Positions 31,210 to 42,424 are shown, numbered from the stretch's first letter. The stretch: DNA of 64,000 nt from Ahaetulla prasina (GCF_028640845.1 NC_080540.1:214145800-214209799); one strand, 5' to 3'. The notes: generated by a model not told the origin, from the letters alone. Numbers and translations are program-made.

Positions 31210-33179
31210 ACAAATAATGTATACCTAATAGTGCTTCCCTTCGACCCCCCCTTTTTTTTTTTACCAAAAGCCATGCAAATTTTAGTGACTGTGGCCATAT
31301 AATCTTTCAGAATGCTAGGAACACTTTATTTCAGACATAGTCTTCCAGCTGTTTTGGACTACAATGAGATTTTTTTCATTGCAAGTGCTGATCGGAATTA
31401 TGGAATTTGAAATGCAAAACATGTGGAAAGGAGGAGCTTGCCCTTTTCTTGACTATTTCATAAATAACCTCCAAAAATATGGGTTTCCCAACTTTCATGC
31501 CCACAAATCTTAAATTAGGGATTATGGGAGCTGGATCCAAACCTTCCAGAGAAGGTTATGTATTGGCTTCCCTAGTGTTTCAAAGATTATGATTATTTTT
31601 TTTCTTGAGCGAAAAAGATAGTAAGAAAGATCATTGATAAAAGCATGCAGGAGAGGAACCAATTTGATTGAACCAATTTCTACAAATACCATGTTTCGGC
31701 TTTCATTCCAGCCTTTTGATGTGAAAAAGAAAAAAGCAGAATTTCCCAGAGCAGAATTTTTAAAAAGTTGCAGAGGCAAAATGAGGGTTCTTTAAAAAAA
31801 TAAATAAATCACCTGGGTATAAAAGAATCAAACTATTTTAATACATTAGGAGGAAATACTCTAAATTTACCCTCTAAATTTAATAATGAACAAAAGTTGT
31901 CAACATGCCATGTGTTTAATTTATTGGAAGCTGGAGATCTCTAATAGAAAAAACAGTTTGACTCAACCTAGTTCAGTTTTAGATTAATATGTTTCTCTAT
32001 GTGATAACATTCTTCCTGTATGAATCCCTGACTTAAGGGGAGTGCAGTAACCGCTAGGTTTTTGGCTCTTTCAGAAAATAACGGTGCAGCTGATGCTTTA
32101 TTGCAGTTATATCACCTTCAATTTTTTTTTAAAAAAAATGGTATCAATCAGTACTTTATCACTCACACAAAATTTCACTGATGGCAAAAATTCAAATCAA
32201 ATGGGAGACTCCTGCTTGGATGAAATATCAGAGGAATCTCAAACGCTCAAGCCAAGTTTTGCTAAGTCTGCCGGCATCCTTCAGGAGGTTCAACGCATCT
32301 CTAGTTTAAACCAAGAACATTTTATATGCACTGCAAGATGTGTTCAGCAATGGCCTACTTGTTAAAATGGCTAACAGCGATGAACCGAAAGAAAAAAGGA
32401 AGTATATAATTCAAATTTCCTGGCATATATCAGAAAGACAAGTGTTAAGCGTGCTCTCCTGATCATCATATTTATTATAAATTAATTGGATTATGAGGGA
32501 GTGAGAATATCTATTTATATATACCGAAATGAGAGGCATGTTTAATGAGGATATGGCTGTCAGGTCCCTTTAACAGGGAAACTAACAGATAACTATTACA
32601 GTTCTCCCTCTTCCCCTTCCCCTCCTCTCCCCTCCCCAGCAGGCAAATTCAAAGGGACTGGTGGAAGATAATCTTCCCTACTGGATTCTCTATGAACCTT
32701 TTCCCTGCAAGCTTCCCACAAGCAAAGATTTTGCAAAATGGGGGAAGTGGCGAGGAGCAAAGGAGCACTGGCAATCGTATCAGTTCCTTCTGGCTTTCCC
32801 ATCAATTTGTGGGAAACTTGTCAATTTGTGGGAATTTTGAAAATGAGGATCATGTGACTGCAAATTGACCTTGACAGTGTGGTAGCCATGTTGAACAGCA
32901 GCAGTGCAGTGGAGCTGAAGCAGCAACAGCTTTCACAAATGTTATTGTCCCAGAATTGTGTAAATTAGTGATTTGAATTACATTGGTTCAATAATTCTTG
33001 CCCTGAACCATCCAGTTTTGCTCAATTGAAGGGGACAAACAAACAGACACCAGATCTTTAGTAGTATATAGCTAGCTATTAATTGGAGTAGAGGCAAGCA
33101 TATTCAGAAGCGTTGTTTCAATTAACAGTGCAAGAGATAGAAGGTACCATTTCAAGTCTGGTTTCAGAATTTGTATCAG
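31210..33179. other. No gene recognised
   Basis: Two kilobases without a recognised repeat or domain. The 93-codon frame at 32084-32365 (Ser-rich) is unassigned and probably chance. Confidence 0.4.
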
Positions 33180-33360
33180 GAATAAAAAGCAAATAAAAGT
33201 TAGAGCATCAATTGAATTTAACTATCTATTCTTTTAGCTGTTTTTTATGTATTATATGTTTTCTGTTGTTTTTTTTTGACTGTGAACTGCCCTGAGTCCT
33301 TCGGGAGATGGGCGGTATACAAATATAATAAATAAAATAAATAAATAAATAAATAAATAG
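33180..33360 (+). mobile_element. L2-like LINE 3' end
   Basis: 3' UTR ending in CTGCCCTGAGTCCTTCGGGAG (stem slightly decayed) and an (AAATA)n tail. Confidence 0.75.
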
Positions 33361-33540
33361 AGCAAACTAAGGATTAAATATCTTCAGAGTTCAATTTTGG
33401 TTTAGGAGCAGCTAATCCATCACTGAATAAATTTTTTATTAGAGGTTTTTTTTTTTATGCCTGATTTCAAAACTATGTCCTCTATTGTTCAAGGCATAGG
33501 TAAAATAGTCATAGTGTTGTAAGGTTGAATTTATTCATAG

Positions 33541-33737
33541 ACAGACAGAGTGGAGTGGAGTGGAGTGGAGTGGAGTGGAGTGGAGAGTGGAGTGGAGTGG
33601 AGTGGAGTGGAGTGGAGTGGAGTGGAGTGGAGTAGAGTAGAGTAGAGTAGAGTAGAGTAGAGTAGAGTAGAGTAGAGTAGAGTAGAGTAGAGTAGAGTAG
33701 AGTAGAATAGAATAGAATAGAATAGAATAGAATAGAA
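33541..33737. repeat. Layered pentanucleotide microsatellite
   Basis: Three homogeneous blocks: AGTGG (about 33549-33630, one 'agtggag' slip), AGTAG (33631-33705) and AATAG (33706-33737), the last touching the LINE 3' end. The open frames here encode only Ser/Tyr/Leu repeats. Confidence 0.97.
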
Positions 33738-34262
33738 TTTTTTTATTGGCCAAGTGTGATTGGACATACAAGGAATTTGTGTTGGTACATATGCTCTCAG
33801 TGTACATTTTTTTAAAATTTGTATTTATATCCTGCCCTTCTCCGAAGACTCAGGGCGGCTTACACTATGTTAGCAATAGTCTTCATCCTATTTGTATATT
33901 TATATACAAAGTCAACTTATTGCCCCCAACAATCTGGGTCCTCATTTTACCTACCTTATAAAGGATGGAAGGCTGAGTCAACCTTGGGCCTGGTGGGACT
34001 AGAACCTGCAGTAATTGCAAGCAGCTGTGTTAATAACAGACTGTCTTAGCAGTCTGAGCCACAGAGGCCCCTACATAAAAGATACGGTCAAGAATCATAA
34101 GATACAACACTTAATGATAGTCATAGGGTACAAACAAGCAATCAGGAAACAATCAATATCAATATAAATCGTAAGGATACAAGCAACAAAGTTACAGTCA
34201 TAAGTGGAAAGAGATGGGTGATGGGAACAATGAGAAGATTAATAGTGCAGATGCAGGTAGCA
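33738..34262 (-). mobile_element. Snake1-type LINE 3' end, split by a SINE
   Basis: LINE sequence at 33738-33807 continues at 34075-34262 in register with the copies at 16163, 21139 and 53059. The intervening bases are a SINE. Only 3' UTR sequence is present. Confidence 0.85.
33808..34074 (-). mobile_element. SINE family C nested in Snake1
   Basis: Reverse-strand SINE with the L2-like hairpin tail at its left (cctgcccttctcc) and tRNA-like head at its right. The LINE text 'gtacat' before it and 'tacataaaag' after it suggest a short target duplication (tacat). Confidence 0.88.
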
Positions 34263-34657
34263 TCTATTTTTTCATATAAAGCCTTAAATTAACGTATATC
34301 CCAGATGTTTCTCTAAAAACCTGTCATCTTACGTAGAGAATTTGTAATGTCCAATTTTTGGTTTCATTGCTGACTCCCCTCCTATTTAAATGTTAAACTG
34401 CTGTCATTTTCGTGGTCTGTTTCTTCAATATTTTGTTAGCCTACTTTAGAAGCTCGGTTTCCACCTCCTCTCTCTGGAGATTTCAGAAGGATGATTCCCT
34501 TGGATGTAAATGTCATCTCTTATGACTGACATACAATGTTTTTCCTTTGTTGCATACAGCTTTCAGCTGAGATTCTGAATTCTGCTTTCTGTCTTTCTGC
34601 TTTCTGATGACTGAGTTACCTTCCAGGCTGTCCCACATAATATTTTAAGAGATTGTT
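34263..34657. other. No gene recognised
   Basis: No recognised feature. Confidence 0.4.
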
Positions 34658-35145
34658 ACAGGTAGCCCTTGAGTTGCGACCACAATTGGGATCAAAATTT
34701 ATGTTGCTAAGCAAGGCGGTCATTAAGTGAGTCCTGGCTGATTTTACAACCTTTTGTGCTGTGATTGTTAAGATAATCACTGCAATTGTTAAGTGAATCA
34801 TGCCATCTTTAAGCAAAACTGGCTTCCACCACTGACTTTGCTTGTCGGAAGTCGACTGAGAAAGTTGCAAATCATAGAATCATAGGACTGGAAGGGACCT
34901 CAGAGGTCTTCTAGTCCAACCCCCTGCTTAAGGCAGGAGACTTATAGCCTCCCAGTCATAAACCTCCAGGGATGGCAATCACTCAAGGACACTAGAACAA
35001 TTGTAAATACATATTCTAAGCACCCATATTTTGATCACGTCAACATTGGGATGCTGCAATGGTTGTAAACGTGAAGACTGTTTTCAGTGCTGTTGTAACT
35101 TTGAAGAGTCGCTAAACAAAAGGTTGTAAATCAAGGAGTACTTCT
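34658..35145. mobile_element. MITE family D copy, split by CR1
   Basis: Left end ACAGGTAGCCCTTGAG, right end complement of 'aaatcaaggagtacttct', with an interior like the copies at 15718 and 41690. It is interrupted at about 34871-34985 by a CR1 3' end. Confidence 0.65.
34871..34985 (-). mobile_element. CR1 LINE 3' end with 8-bp tail repeats
   Basis: Reverse-strand CR1 3' UTR. The left end has ATAGAATC-type 8-bp units, the classic CR1 tail, followed by 'cttctagtccaaccccctgc'. Confidence 0.8.
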
Positions 35146-35156
35146 ATTTTCTCGAT

Positions 35157-35472
35157 CGGGGGGTGTCAAACTCAAGGCCCACGGCCTGGATCCAGCTCGC
35201 GGGGTGCTTACAGCTTGCCCGCGGGGTTGCTCTGGAAACAGCAAAGGACCGGCGTGCAGCCCTCCCAAGCTTCGATTTCTCTGGCAGAGAGTTGCAGGAG
35301 GTCGTCTCAGCCAAAAACAGAGCTCGGGAGCCCGTTTTTGCTGGGAGAGCGCTCGGGCCACCAAAGGCACCCCCGACACTAGTGACGTCAAACTGGCCAC
35401 ACCCATCCCGGCCCCCTGAGGTCAAACACAACCCTGATGCAGCCCTCAATGAAATCGAGTTTGACACCCCTG
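35157..35472. mobile_element. hAT-N family C
   Basis: Left end CGGGGGGTGTCAAACTC and right end GAGTTTGACACCCCTG form terminal inverted repeats. The flanks ttctcgat and ttctagat match at 6 of 8 bases. The GC-rich interior produces long but meaningless frames on both strands. Confidence 0.8.
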
Positions 35473-35480
35473 TTCTAGAT

Positions 35481-35744
35481 TTTTTTTTTATTTACATTTA
35501 TATCCCGCCCTTCTCCAAAGACTCAGGGCGGCTTACAGTGTGTAAGGCAATAGTCTCATTCTATTTGTATATTTACAAAGTCAACTTATTGCCACCCCCA
35601 ACAATCTGGGTCCTCATTTTACCTACCTTATAAAGGATGGAAGGCTGAGTCAACCTTGGGCCTGGTGGGACTAGAACCTGCAGTAATTGCAGGCAGCTGT
35701 GTTTTAATAACAGGCTATCTTACAGCCTGAGCCACCACGGCCCT
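35481..35744 (-). mobile_element. SINE family C
   Basis: Reverse-strand copy with poly-T at the left, the L2-like hairpin tail and tRNA-like head ending 'gagccaccacggcccta'. It lies immediately beside the hAT element at 35157-35472. Confidence 0.85.
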
Positions 35745-36831
35745 AGGTTCAAATGTTCTAGACACCTCCATCACATTTCCCCATTCCAGCACCATCAGTC
35801 ACTCAGCAGTTTAGTAATCTGGCTCTCAGCCATCCTTCTGTTTCTCTTTGAATTAGCATCTGGCAAGCAGGCAGACATACAAGAGATTCCTTCCTTTTGT
35901 CCAAACATCAGGCAGGGCTAGAAAAAAAATATCTGTATTTTTGCAATCTATTAAAGCTGTCCCTTTCTACGTACTACTGTACTGTATTGTGTGAAGGGAG
36001 TTAATGGTTTCTATTCATTTCTGTGTGAGTTGCCTTCCTCAGCCATTCGACACCTAATAAGATCTCTGGTAAAATATTAACTGCATGTCTCTCTGACTTT
36101 GTACCACTGGAACATCCAAGTCTCCTTTCTTTTTAATTTCCTTCCTGTCTCTGTAATCCCTTTACTTATATTAAAGTGTCTGTAATCTACCCCAGATCTC
36201 TTTGGTGCATCACACCCAGACATTTTTACAATGCTTGCTACTAAGGCACAACCTTTTGCATCTTCTTCGAAGATATGCTTCAATGAATACCGATTGAAAT
36301 ATTTTACCAATATATAGTGTAAATTAAAAAGTCCCATCCATCGCTTGGTCTATCGCTAAGGTGCCCTTAGCAACTGTAAGAACACAGAATTATAAAGCAA
36401 TAAAATAGCGAAGAGCCACTCTCACAAGGATAAACAATATTTAAAATAATAAAACAACCATTTGTTTTGGAGAAAGAGACCATTATGGAATTATGCATTA
36501 AAAAGTGAACTAAAAAAAAAAAAGAATGTTTTCCCCCGTTTCTGGAAGATTTTTAAAAATAAAGATTTGTTTTGCAAGAAAATGTGAGCAGGGATAATGG
36601 GAAAAAAGCATTATTGTGTAGCAGGTCTGACTACCCATTCTTTAGCAGCAATAGCATGAAAGTAATAGTTTGAAAACTTTTACAATATGCACAAATCTTT
36701 CCTTTTTATAAACTATTTTTTTTAATTGTTTTCTCCCTCTTCTAAATTTTGTTAAATGTTCTATTATAGTTTTTACATTTATATGATTTTGAAGAGAAAC
36801 CAGAGTGTGTTTTTATCTATATAACCTTATT
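35745..36831. other. No gene recognised
   Basis: AT-rich. The reverse frame at 36077-36337 has no known domain. Confidence 0.45.
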
Positions 36832-36843
36832 ATGCTCTTATTA

Positions 36844-36930
36844 AAGGTAAAGGTAAATGTTCCCCTCGCACATATGTGCTAGTCGTTGCTGACTCTAGGG
36901 GGTGGTGCTCATCTCCCTTCGTATCCCTCC
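36844..36930 (-). mobile_element. Sauria SINE 3' stub with 12-bp TSD
   Basis: Only about 87 bases of the SINE 3' end (ccctcgcacatatgtgctag). It is flanked by a perfect 12-bp duplication, atgctcttatta, at 36832-36843 and 36931-36942, so this was an insertion truncated at birth rather than later erosion. Confidence 0.93.
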
Positions 36931-36942
36931 ATGCTCTTATTA

Positions 36943-38224
36943 CTGTTGTATAATTTTGTAGTTGAATTCTCTTCATTGTTCTGATCATTGATCAAATCAT
37001 TTCGTTTTAGACATAAATTGTTTCTAAGTTCTAGGCTGCAAATCACCTTAAACCTTTTCCTTGGATTGAAAAATGACTTATGTAGATGTAATATGAAATG
37101 CAGATACATCTGGCTTAAACAACAAATGCTTTATTCTTAATATTGGCAAATATTCAGAAAAATCCATGCCCTCAATAATTGTTATCACCAGTTTTGCAAC
37201 AGTAATTGACTTCAGTCCAAAAGCATTGCCACCTTGAGTTATTTTTTAAAAGTAATAAAAGCAGGATACAAATAAAATAAAATAAATAAATAATAACAAT
37301 TCATTGGTATCAAGGCCAATATGCTGGAGCATCAAATTGGTGGAAGATTTTGGCTCCTCATTTTCTTTGTCAAATTCCTAGAAGAAGAAAAATTATGAGA
37401 CAGTTGCTCAACCCCTCCTCCAACTGTCTTTCATACATGTGGAGGCCCATATACACTCAGTACTATGATCCCATTATGTTAATTTTGCAAGCCCTACATT
37501 GGTTTTTGGGTACAGTTCAAAATGTGGATTTTAACCTATAAAGGCTTTTATGGCTTGGCAATTAGAGCTCTCTTAAGTTACCTTCTCCAATCAGATTTCA
37601 CTCCTCCATGATACCTCTCTCTCAAGAAAAGTTTCTGGTATAGACTTCGCAGAGTTTTCTATTTACAAATTTTCTAGTTATGAGTTATTTTTGCCAATAC
37701 ATATAAACCTGTCTGCAACTCTAGTCTAGACGGCTCCAGGAGTCAGGAGTGATGTAAACCAATCCTTTCCTGCCTGTGTGCTTTTCTGGAACTCATCCAA
37801 ATAAAACATGTATCGGAAAGGTTGGTGAAGATACCAATTCAGCTTTGCAGTTTGGAGGGAAAGCCTGTTTCAATACCTCAAAATAAAACGGATTATCCAG
37901 AATAGCCTGATTCAGCGTGAGGTTCTTTTAAAATCATTGTTTATCCTCTGCATAGATTCACACACTGTTAGAGTTACATTTTGCTTTATATGTAAGTGTA
38001 AGAGAGCAAGTGTCAACCCTGAAGCTGAAGCCATCTTGGAGCTTCAGTATTGCCACAGTGGAACTGTTGAGGGGAAGTAGGGGTTTCTGCTGAAGAACCG
38101 TATAATTATAGACAATTTATTTCTCAATGCATTTTAAAGTGGTTGCTTTGAGTTTTTAAAGTTTCTGAGTTTTCAAGACTAATGTTATTTATTGTTTACT
38201 ACATTTGTACAGTATGGTATATGT
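36943..38224. other. Mostly unassigned; possible ancient L2 remnant
   Basis: At about 37480-37780 the + strand reads LQALHWFLGTVQ... and then 'ttttctggaactc', positions that recall the RLHWLPV and LWNSLP blocks of L2-type LINEs. It is heavily decayed. The remainder holds nothing recognisable. Confidence 0.35.
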
Positions 38225-38315
38225 AGAGGATGGTAGAGGATAGGAAGGCCTGGAGGAACGTTGTCCATGAGGTCGCGATGGACACGACTTTGTAACTAAC
38301 AACAACAACAACATT
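38225..38315 (+). mobile_element. RTE/Bov-B-like LINE 3' end
   Basis: Contains 'ggaaggcctggaggaac', 'gaggtcgcgatggacacgac' and an (AAC)n tail, the form of RTE/Bov-B 3' ends in squamates. Confidence 0.6.
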
Positions 38316-38406
38316 TGTATACTATTTTCAATTATAATTATTAGCTGCCTTGAATCTTTGGTAAAGGGTTAGTGTTTGAAGAGCAGCAATAATATTTCAC
38401 CTAGGA

Positions 38407-38785
38407 CCGTGATGGCGAACCTACGGCACGTGTGCCAGAGGTGGCAGGCAGCGCCCTTTCTGGTGGCACATGAGCTGTTGCCCCAGTTCGGCTTTGTTGC
38501 ACATGTGTGTGTGCCTCCCACCGGCCAGCTGGTTTTCGGGTCTCTGCCATGCATGTGTGGGGCGGGGCATGGCACGCGTGGGGATATGCGCTGTGCATGC
38601 ACAGGGAGTGGCATGGATGCAGGGGGTCCGCATGTGTGGGGGATGGAGCACATATGGGGTGCATGCAGGGGGCTATGCACACAAGTGGGGGTGGAGCGGA
38701 TGCACGGGGGCCACACCCGTATTGCATTTTGGGGTTTTGCATGTGCGTTTTGGGCACTTGGTCCGGAAAAGGTTAGCCATCACTG
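38407..38785. mobile_element. hAT-N family B with TSD
   Basis: Starts CCGTGATGGCGAACC (first A lost) and ends GGTTAGCCATCACTG. The flanks acctagga and acctaggg differ at one base. The CA/TG-rich interior yields four overlapping spurious frames. Confidence 0.88.
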
Positions 38786-38793
38786 ACCTAGGG

Positions 38794-39224
38794 AATAACT
38801 GTTCCTGCTGACAAATATGTTATTGACCAGACCAGCCAGTTTTGAACTACAAATGACATGTCTTCAAGTCTCTATTAATTTCTGAAGACTTCCTATACTT
38901 GTTCCTGCAGTTTTAACATACATAGAAACAGAATCTATCTATATCTTTTAAAAAAGCAACATTCTTACATCGTTACATCTAATGAAATTTTAAGCAAAAT
39001 CATTGACATCTCACAGGAATTGATGTTTTTGCAAATTTTTGTATGATTTTGTTTTTAGAGTGGAGCACAGAGCATCTAATACCTAAAAAGTTGCTGAACT
39101 AAGTTTGGAGGGCCCAGAGAAATTTAATTGATTGTTTGCGCGGATTGAGTCAAATCAACTTGAACTTGTGTTTATGTGGTGTAGTATGAATTCTTAAGAT
39201 GCTGTATTTTTTATTTTCTTGCAG
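38794..39224. other. No gene recognised; leads into exon candidate
   Basis: No repeat recognised. Ends with a T-rich tract and TTGCAG at 39219-39224. Confidence 0.4.
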
Positions 39225-39319
39225 AAAATATACTGCCAAATTAAGAACTGTGCTTCTTGAGTGTCTCTCAAAATGTTTTCCTGCTTGAAGGAAGAGGATG
39301 AAAACAATGTTGCTTTAGG
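39225..39319 (+). other. Candidate host exon (first coding exon?)
   Basis: Bounded by a convincing acceptor (ttttttattttcttgcag ending 39224) and a consensus donor GG|GTAAGT (39320-39325). An ATG at 39273 in context TCAAAATGT opens 15 codons plus two bases, reading MFSCLKEEDENNVAL before the junction (phase 2). Bases 39225-39272 would be 5' UTR. It is not inside any repeat I recognise, and it lies in a comparatively repeat-poor stretch (38794-40236). The gene cannot be named from so short a peptide. Exon-like signals also arise by chance in 64 kb, so this is a candidate only. Confidence 0.35.
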
Positions 39320-39325
39320 GTAAGT

Positions 39326-40236
39326 TCATGCAATCTTTAGAGTCAGAAATTTTGGATCGGTATTTAACAAACAACACAAGAAGGTAATTGGGCAAAAATA
39401 ACTGCCCTAGGAAAAGTCTTGTAGCAGCCTTCGCATAACAACCTTATCTATAATAGGTTTAAACAGTTTTCCCTGAAGTTATCTGCTTGTACAAACAATT
39501 GTTTATATGCTTTTGGGATTAGTACAACACCTAAGAGTTGAGATGGGTGTCTATATCTATATTGTGATAAGAAAATAAATAAATAAGATGGACAACTAAG
39601 ATTCTTGTTGGCTTGGATACAAAATCCATAAAAATTCACATGATTCTTTTTCATTTTCCAGAAATATGGTAGAACTTCCATTTTGTTTGACCTTGGAATA
39701 GGGCAGAAAGACACTTTCGTTTCAGAATTTGCATGATGTACTACTGTAAATATGTCACAGTTGTTTCACCTAACAAAGAATTTAGGAGTAAAAAAAAACC
39801 CAGACTCTATTATCTAAAAGGCTCTTTTTTTGCACATAGCCATCAAGTATTTCTTTTCATAACAGTGAGTTTGTAAATTGTAAATCTATACTTAGGAAAA
39901 TATTCTTTTTTTAAAAAGGCGTGATTAATTTATATATCCCCCTTCTTTTTCTGCAGTGTTGGATATTCATTGCTTTATTTTGATTTGGCAAGGTTTTTTT
40001 TTTTTTAAAAAATCATAGCAGCAGCATCTTCAGTAGGCTGCACTAATAACATGATTTCCTCTCTCAGTCAGGACACAAATATGACAGTTAAAGTATTGTC
40101 AGTGAGGATGTTAAAACACATGATTACCTGCATGCTTACCTTGAATCATTTCAGTTTTCACCAAGCATTTTATGATAATTTCAGTTCCAGAATGAAAAAG
40201 CTTGATATGGGTTCATAATGGATTTAACAACTGCCC
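39326..40236. other. No gene recognised
   Basis: Repeat-poor AT-rich sequence, possibly intron if the exon candidate is real. Confidence 0.35.
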
Positions 40237-40244
40237 AGTTTGGT

Positions 40245-40375
40245 CAGAGGTGTCCAAACTTGGCAACTTTAAGACTTGTGGACTTCAACTCCCAGAATTC
40301 CTCAGCAAAGCTGGCTGATGAATTCTGGGAGTTGAAGTCTACAAGTCTTAAATTTGCCAAGTTTGGACACCCATG
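40245..40375. mobile_element. Foldback hAT MITE with perfect TSD
   Basis: 131 bp, almost entirely two inverted arms: 'caaacttggcaactttaaga' on the left and its near complement on the right. It is flanked by a perfect 8-bp duplication, agtttggt, at 40237-40244 and 40376-40383. Confidence 0.93.
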
Positions 40376-40412
40376 AGTTTGGTATCCACAATGCCCCTTC
40401 TAGCAACTTAGG

Positions 40413-40549
40413 CAGTGGTGGGATTCAGCCAGTTCGCACCACTTCGGGAGAACCGGTTGTTAACTTTCTGAGCAGTTTGGCAAACTGGTTGTTGGAAGAA
40501 CTCATTAGGGCAGAGAACCGGTTGTTAAATTACTTGAATCCCACCATTG
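40413..40549. mobile_element. hAT-N family A, 137-bp form
   Basis: Starts CAGTGGTGGGATTCAGCC and ends GAATCCCACCATTG, with a perfect 8-bp duplication, aacttagg, at 40405-40412 and 40550-40557. It looks like an internal deletion derivative of the 370-bp form at 19781. Confidence 0.93.
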
Positions 40550-40762
40550 AACTTAGGTAGTTCTATGCCAGCTAATAACATTTTGTAAATATTAGAGAAT
40601 GAAGGCACTCTTCTAAGACTAATTCATGCAGGATTTTTTGTTTAGGTAGATGTTCTCTGATCCTTCCAGCAGTGCTCCCCCTCCTAAGGCATTCCTTTTT
40701 TTTTTTTTGGCATTTTTCTCAGAGTATATTCAGAGACTGTTTTTCAACCTGGGAGATCTGTT

Positions 40763-41356
40763 TGTTGTGACCTAGGCCCAAGTAGTTATTACCAGACACA
40801 ATCCGTCCTAAACAAATGTATTTTATTAGAACAGATGAGAATTACTTCATTCTCAGCTTAGTCCAAATTAATTCCAAAACAAATCCTTCAGAAAAAGTCT
40901 TTCGGCCTTATCGCAAACCTTTGTCCTCTTTGGCACCCTGCCAAAGGCTTTTCTTGGCAAAGCCCCACAAACTTCAGAAACAAGAGATGACAGCTAGAAA
41001 CAAATGTAGCAACATTGCTTTCCTACAAAGGGCCCAAGAGCCGTTGCTGCTCTGGGAGGGGCTAGTCATTTCCTGGCCTTACACCCGAGTCGTCCTTTTT
41101 GCTTTAGCTGCACCTGCCTTCTGGCAGCTCTTTGCATACGTGTAATAGGAACATGCTCCTCTTGTTCCTCTGCCTCTCTGCTGTCCCCCTCTGGAGTCCA
41201 CACATCGTTCTCAGATGGCTCTGGCCCCATCTCTGCCTCCAATGCAGAGCCCTCACCGGGCCTTCCCCAGAGTCCAGGACTGGCCCATGGTCGTCCCCAA
41301 CCTTCTCACTGTCCGACTCCGCTGCTAGTTCCGTGGGCTGCTGGCGGACCACAACA
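40763..41356 (-). mobile_element. Solo LTR, family LTR-1, with perfect TSD
   Basis: 594 bp. On the reverse strand it runs TGTTGTGGTCCGCC to GTCACAACA, with a perfect 5-bp duplication, ctgtt, at 40758-40762 and 41357-41361. It contains the polyadenylation-type AATAAAA (near 40822, reversed) and the paired GA-rich region. No internal sequence flanks it, so it arose by LTR-LTR recombination. Confidence 0.92.
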
Positions 41357-41361
41357 CTGTT

Positions 41362-41689
41362 AAGAGAACTTGAAGTGGGCAGAAAACAAGGCCATATAGA
41401 TGGCCCTGCTCCTTCCAATGTGCAAATCTTCATGCAGATGTGGAAAAGGTACCTCATTTCCTTGAGTGCGAAGGCAGCTCACCATGTAATTTGGAGCCCC
41501 AAATAAAGCAAGTGTGCAGATCAGATAAATTTGCTTTAAACAAACTGAATGTGTCTTCCTTGATTCTCCTACCTGGAGAGATTGAGGAGCGGAAGGGAGA
41601 AATCTGCTTTCATAGCCTCATTCTTTTCCCATTCTGATTCATCACATACTTAAGGAAATGGTAGCACTGAGTTTTTGGGACAAGCACAA
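41362..41689. other. No gene recognised
   Basis: No recognised feature. Confidence 0.4.
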
Positions 41690-42060
41690 CACATGACTTA
41701 CTAACCACAACTGAGCCCAACATTTCCACTGCTCAATAAGAGAGTTGTTAAGTGAGTTTTCCTTATTTTATGACCTTCCTTGAAGTGAATCACTGCAGTT
41801 GTTAATTTAGATACATGGTGGTTAAGTGAACCTGGCTTCTCCATTGACTTTGCTTGTCAGAAGGTCACTAAAATTGATCACGTGACCCCTGAACACTGAC
41901 AAAAATATATGTCAGTTGCCAAGCATCTCAATTATGATCACGTGGCCATGGGGATGCTGCGATCTTAAGTGTGAAAAATGGCTATAAGTCACTTTATTCA
42001 GTGCTGTTGTAAGTTCAGATGGTCACTAAATGAATGGTTGTAAGTCGAGGACTGCATCTA
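41690..42060. mobile_element. MITE family D copy
   Basis: The right end 'gttgtaagtcgaggactgca' matches the family terminus. The interior has 'aagtgaatcactgcagttgt' and two 'gatcacgtg' words. The left end is decayed. Confidence 0.65.
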
Positions 42061-42357
42061 AAAATGAAAAAAGGACTCTGGAGCAGAGCTTTAACTAGGG
42101 CTTCTGAAACATTTTTTTTAAATCCATTACCAGTGTTTGTGATGTTAGGCAGGATGCTTTATACTTCTGTTTATTTCCTTTGTTTTATCTTTGGCTGATA
42201 AGAATACTATATTAGATCCCACTTATCTCTCCATCTTTGGAACCGCCATGATAAGCATGATTGTGAGATAGCTGGTATAATTAAAACTTCTGCTGTGAAT
42301 GCCAAATGTGAATTTATGCTCTTTTGGTGATTTCAAAAGAACATCAGGATTTCTGGC

Positions 42358-42424
42358 CATCTCTCTCTCTCTCTCTCTCTCTCCCTTCCTCCCTCCCTCC
42401 CTCCCGCCCTCTCTCCCTCTCTCT
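42358..42424. repeat. (CT)n and CCCT-rich microsatellite
   Basis: Pure CT run followed by CCCTCC units. Confidence 0.95.

Noticed and set aside
33531..33807. Frames with Leu-Tyr-Ser-Thr repeats
   Set aside because: Translation of the pentanucleotide satellite on the reverse strand.
35131..35633. Frames of 85-156 codons on both strands
   Set aside because: They lie in a GC-rich hAT family C element and continue into a SINE; not a gene.
38369..38811. Six overlapping frames of 76-136 codons
   Set aside because: They fall exactly in a hAT family B element whose low stop density follows from its CA/TG and GC-rich composition.
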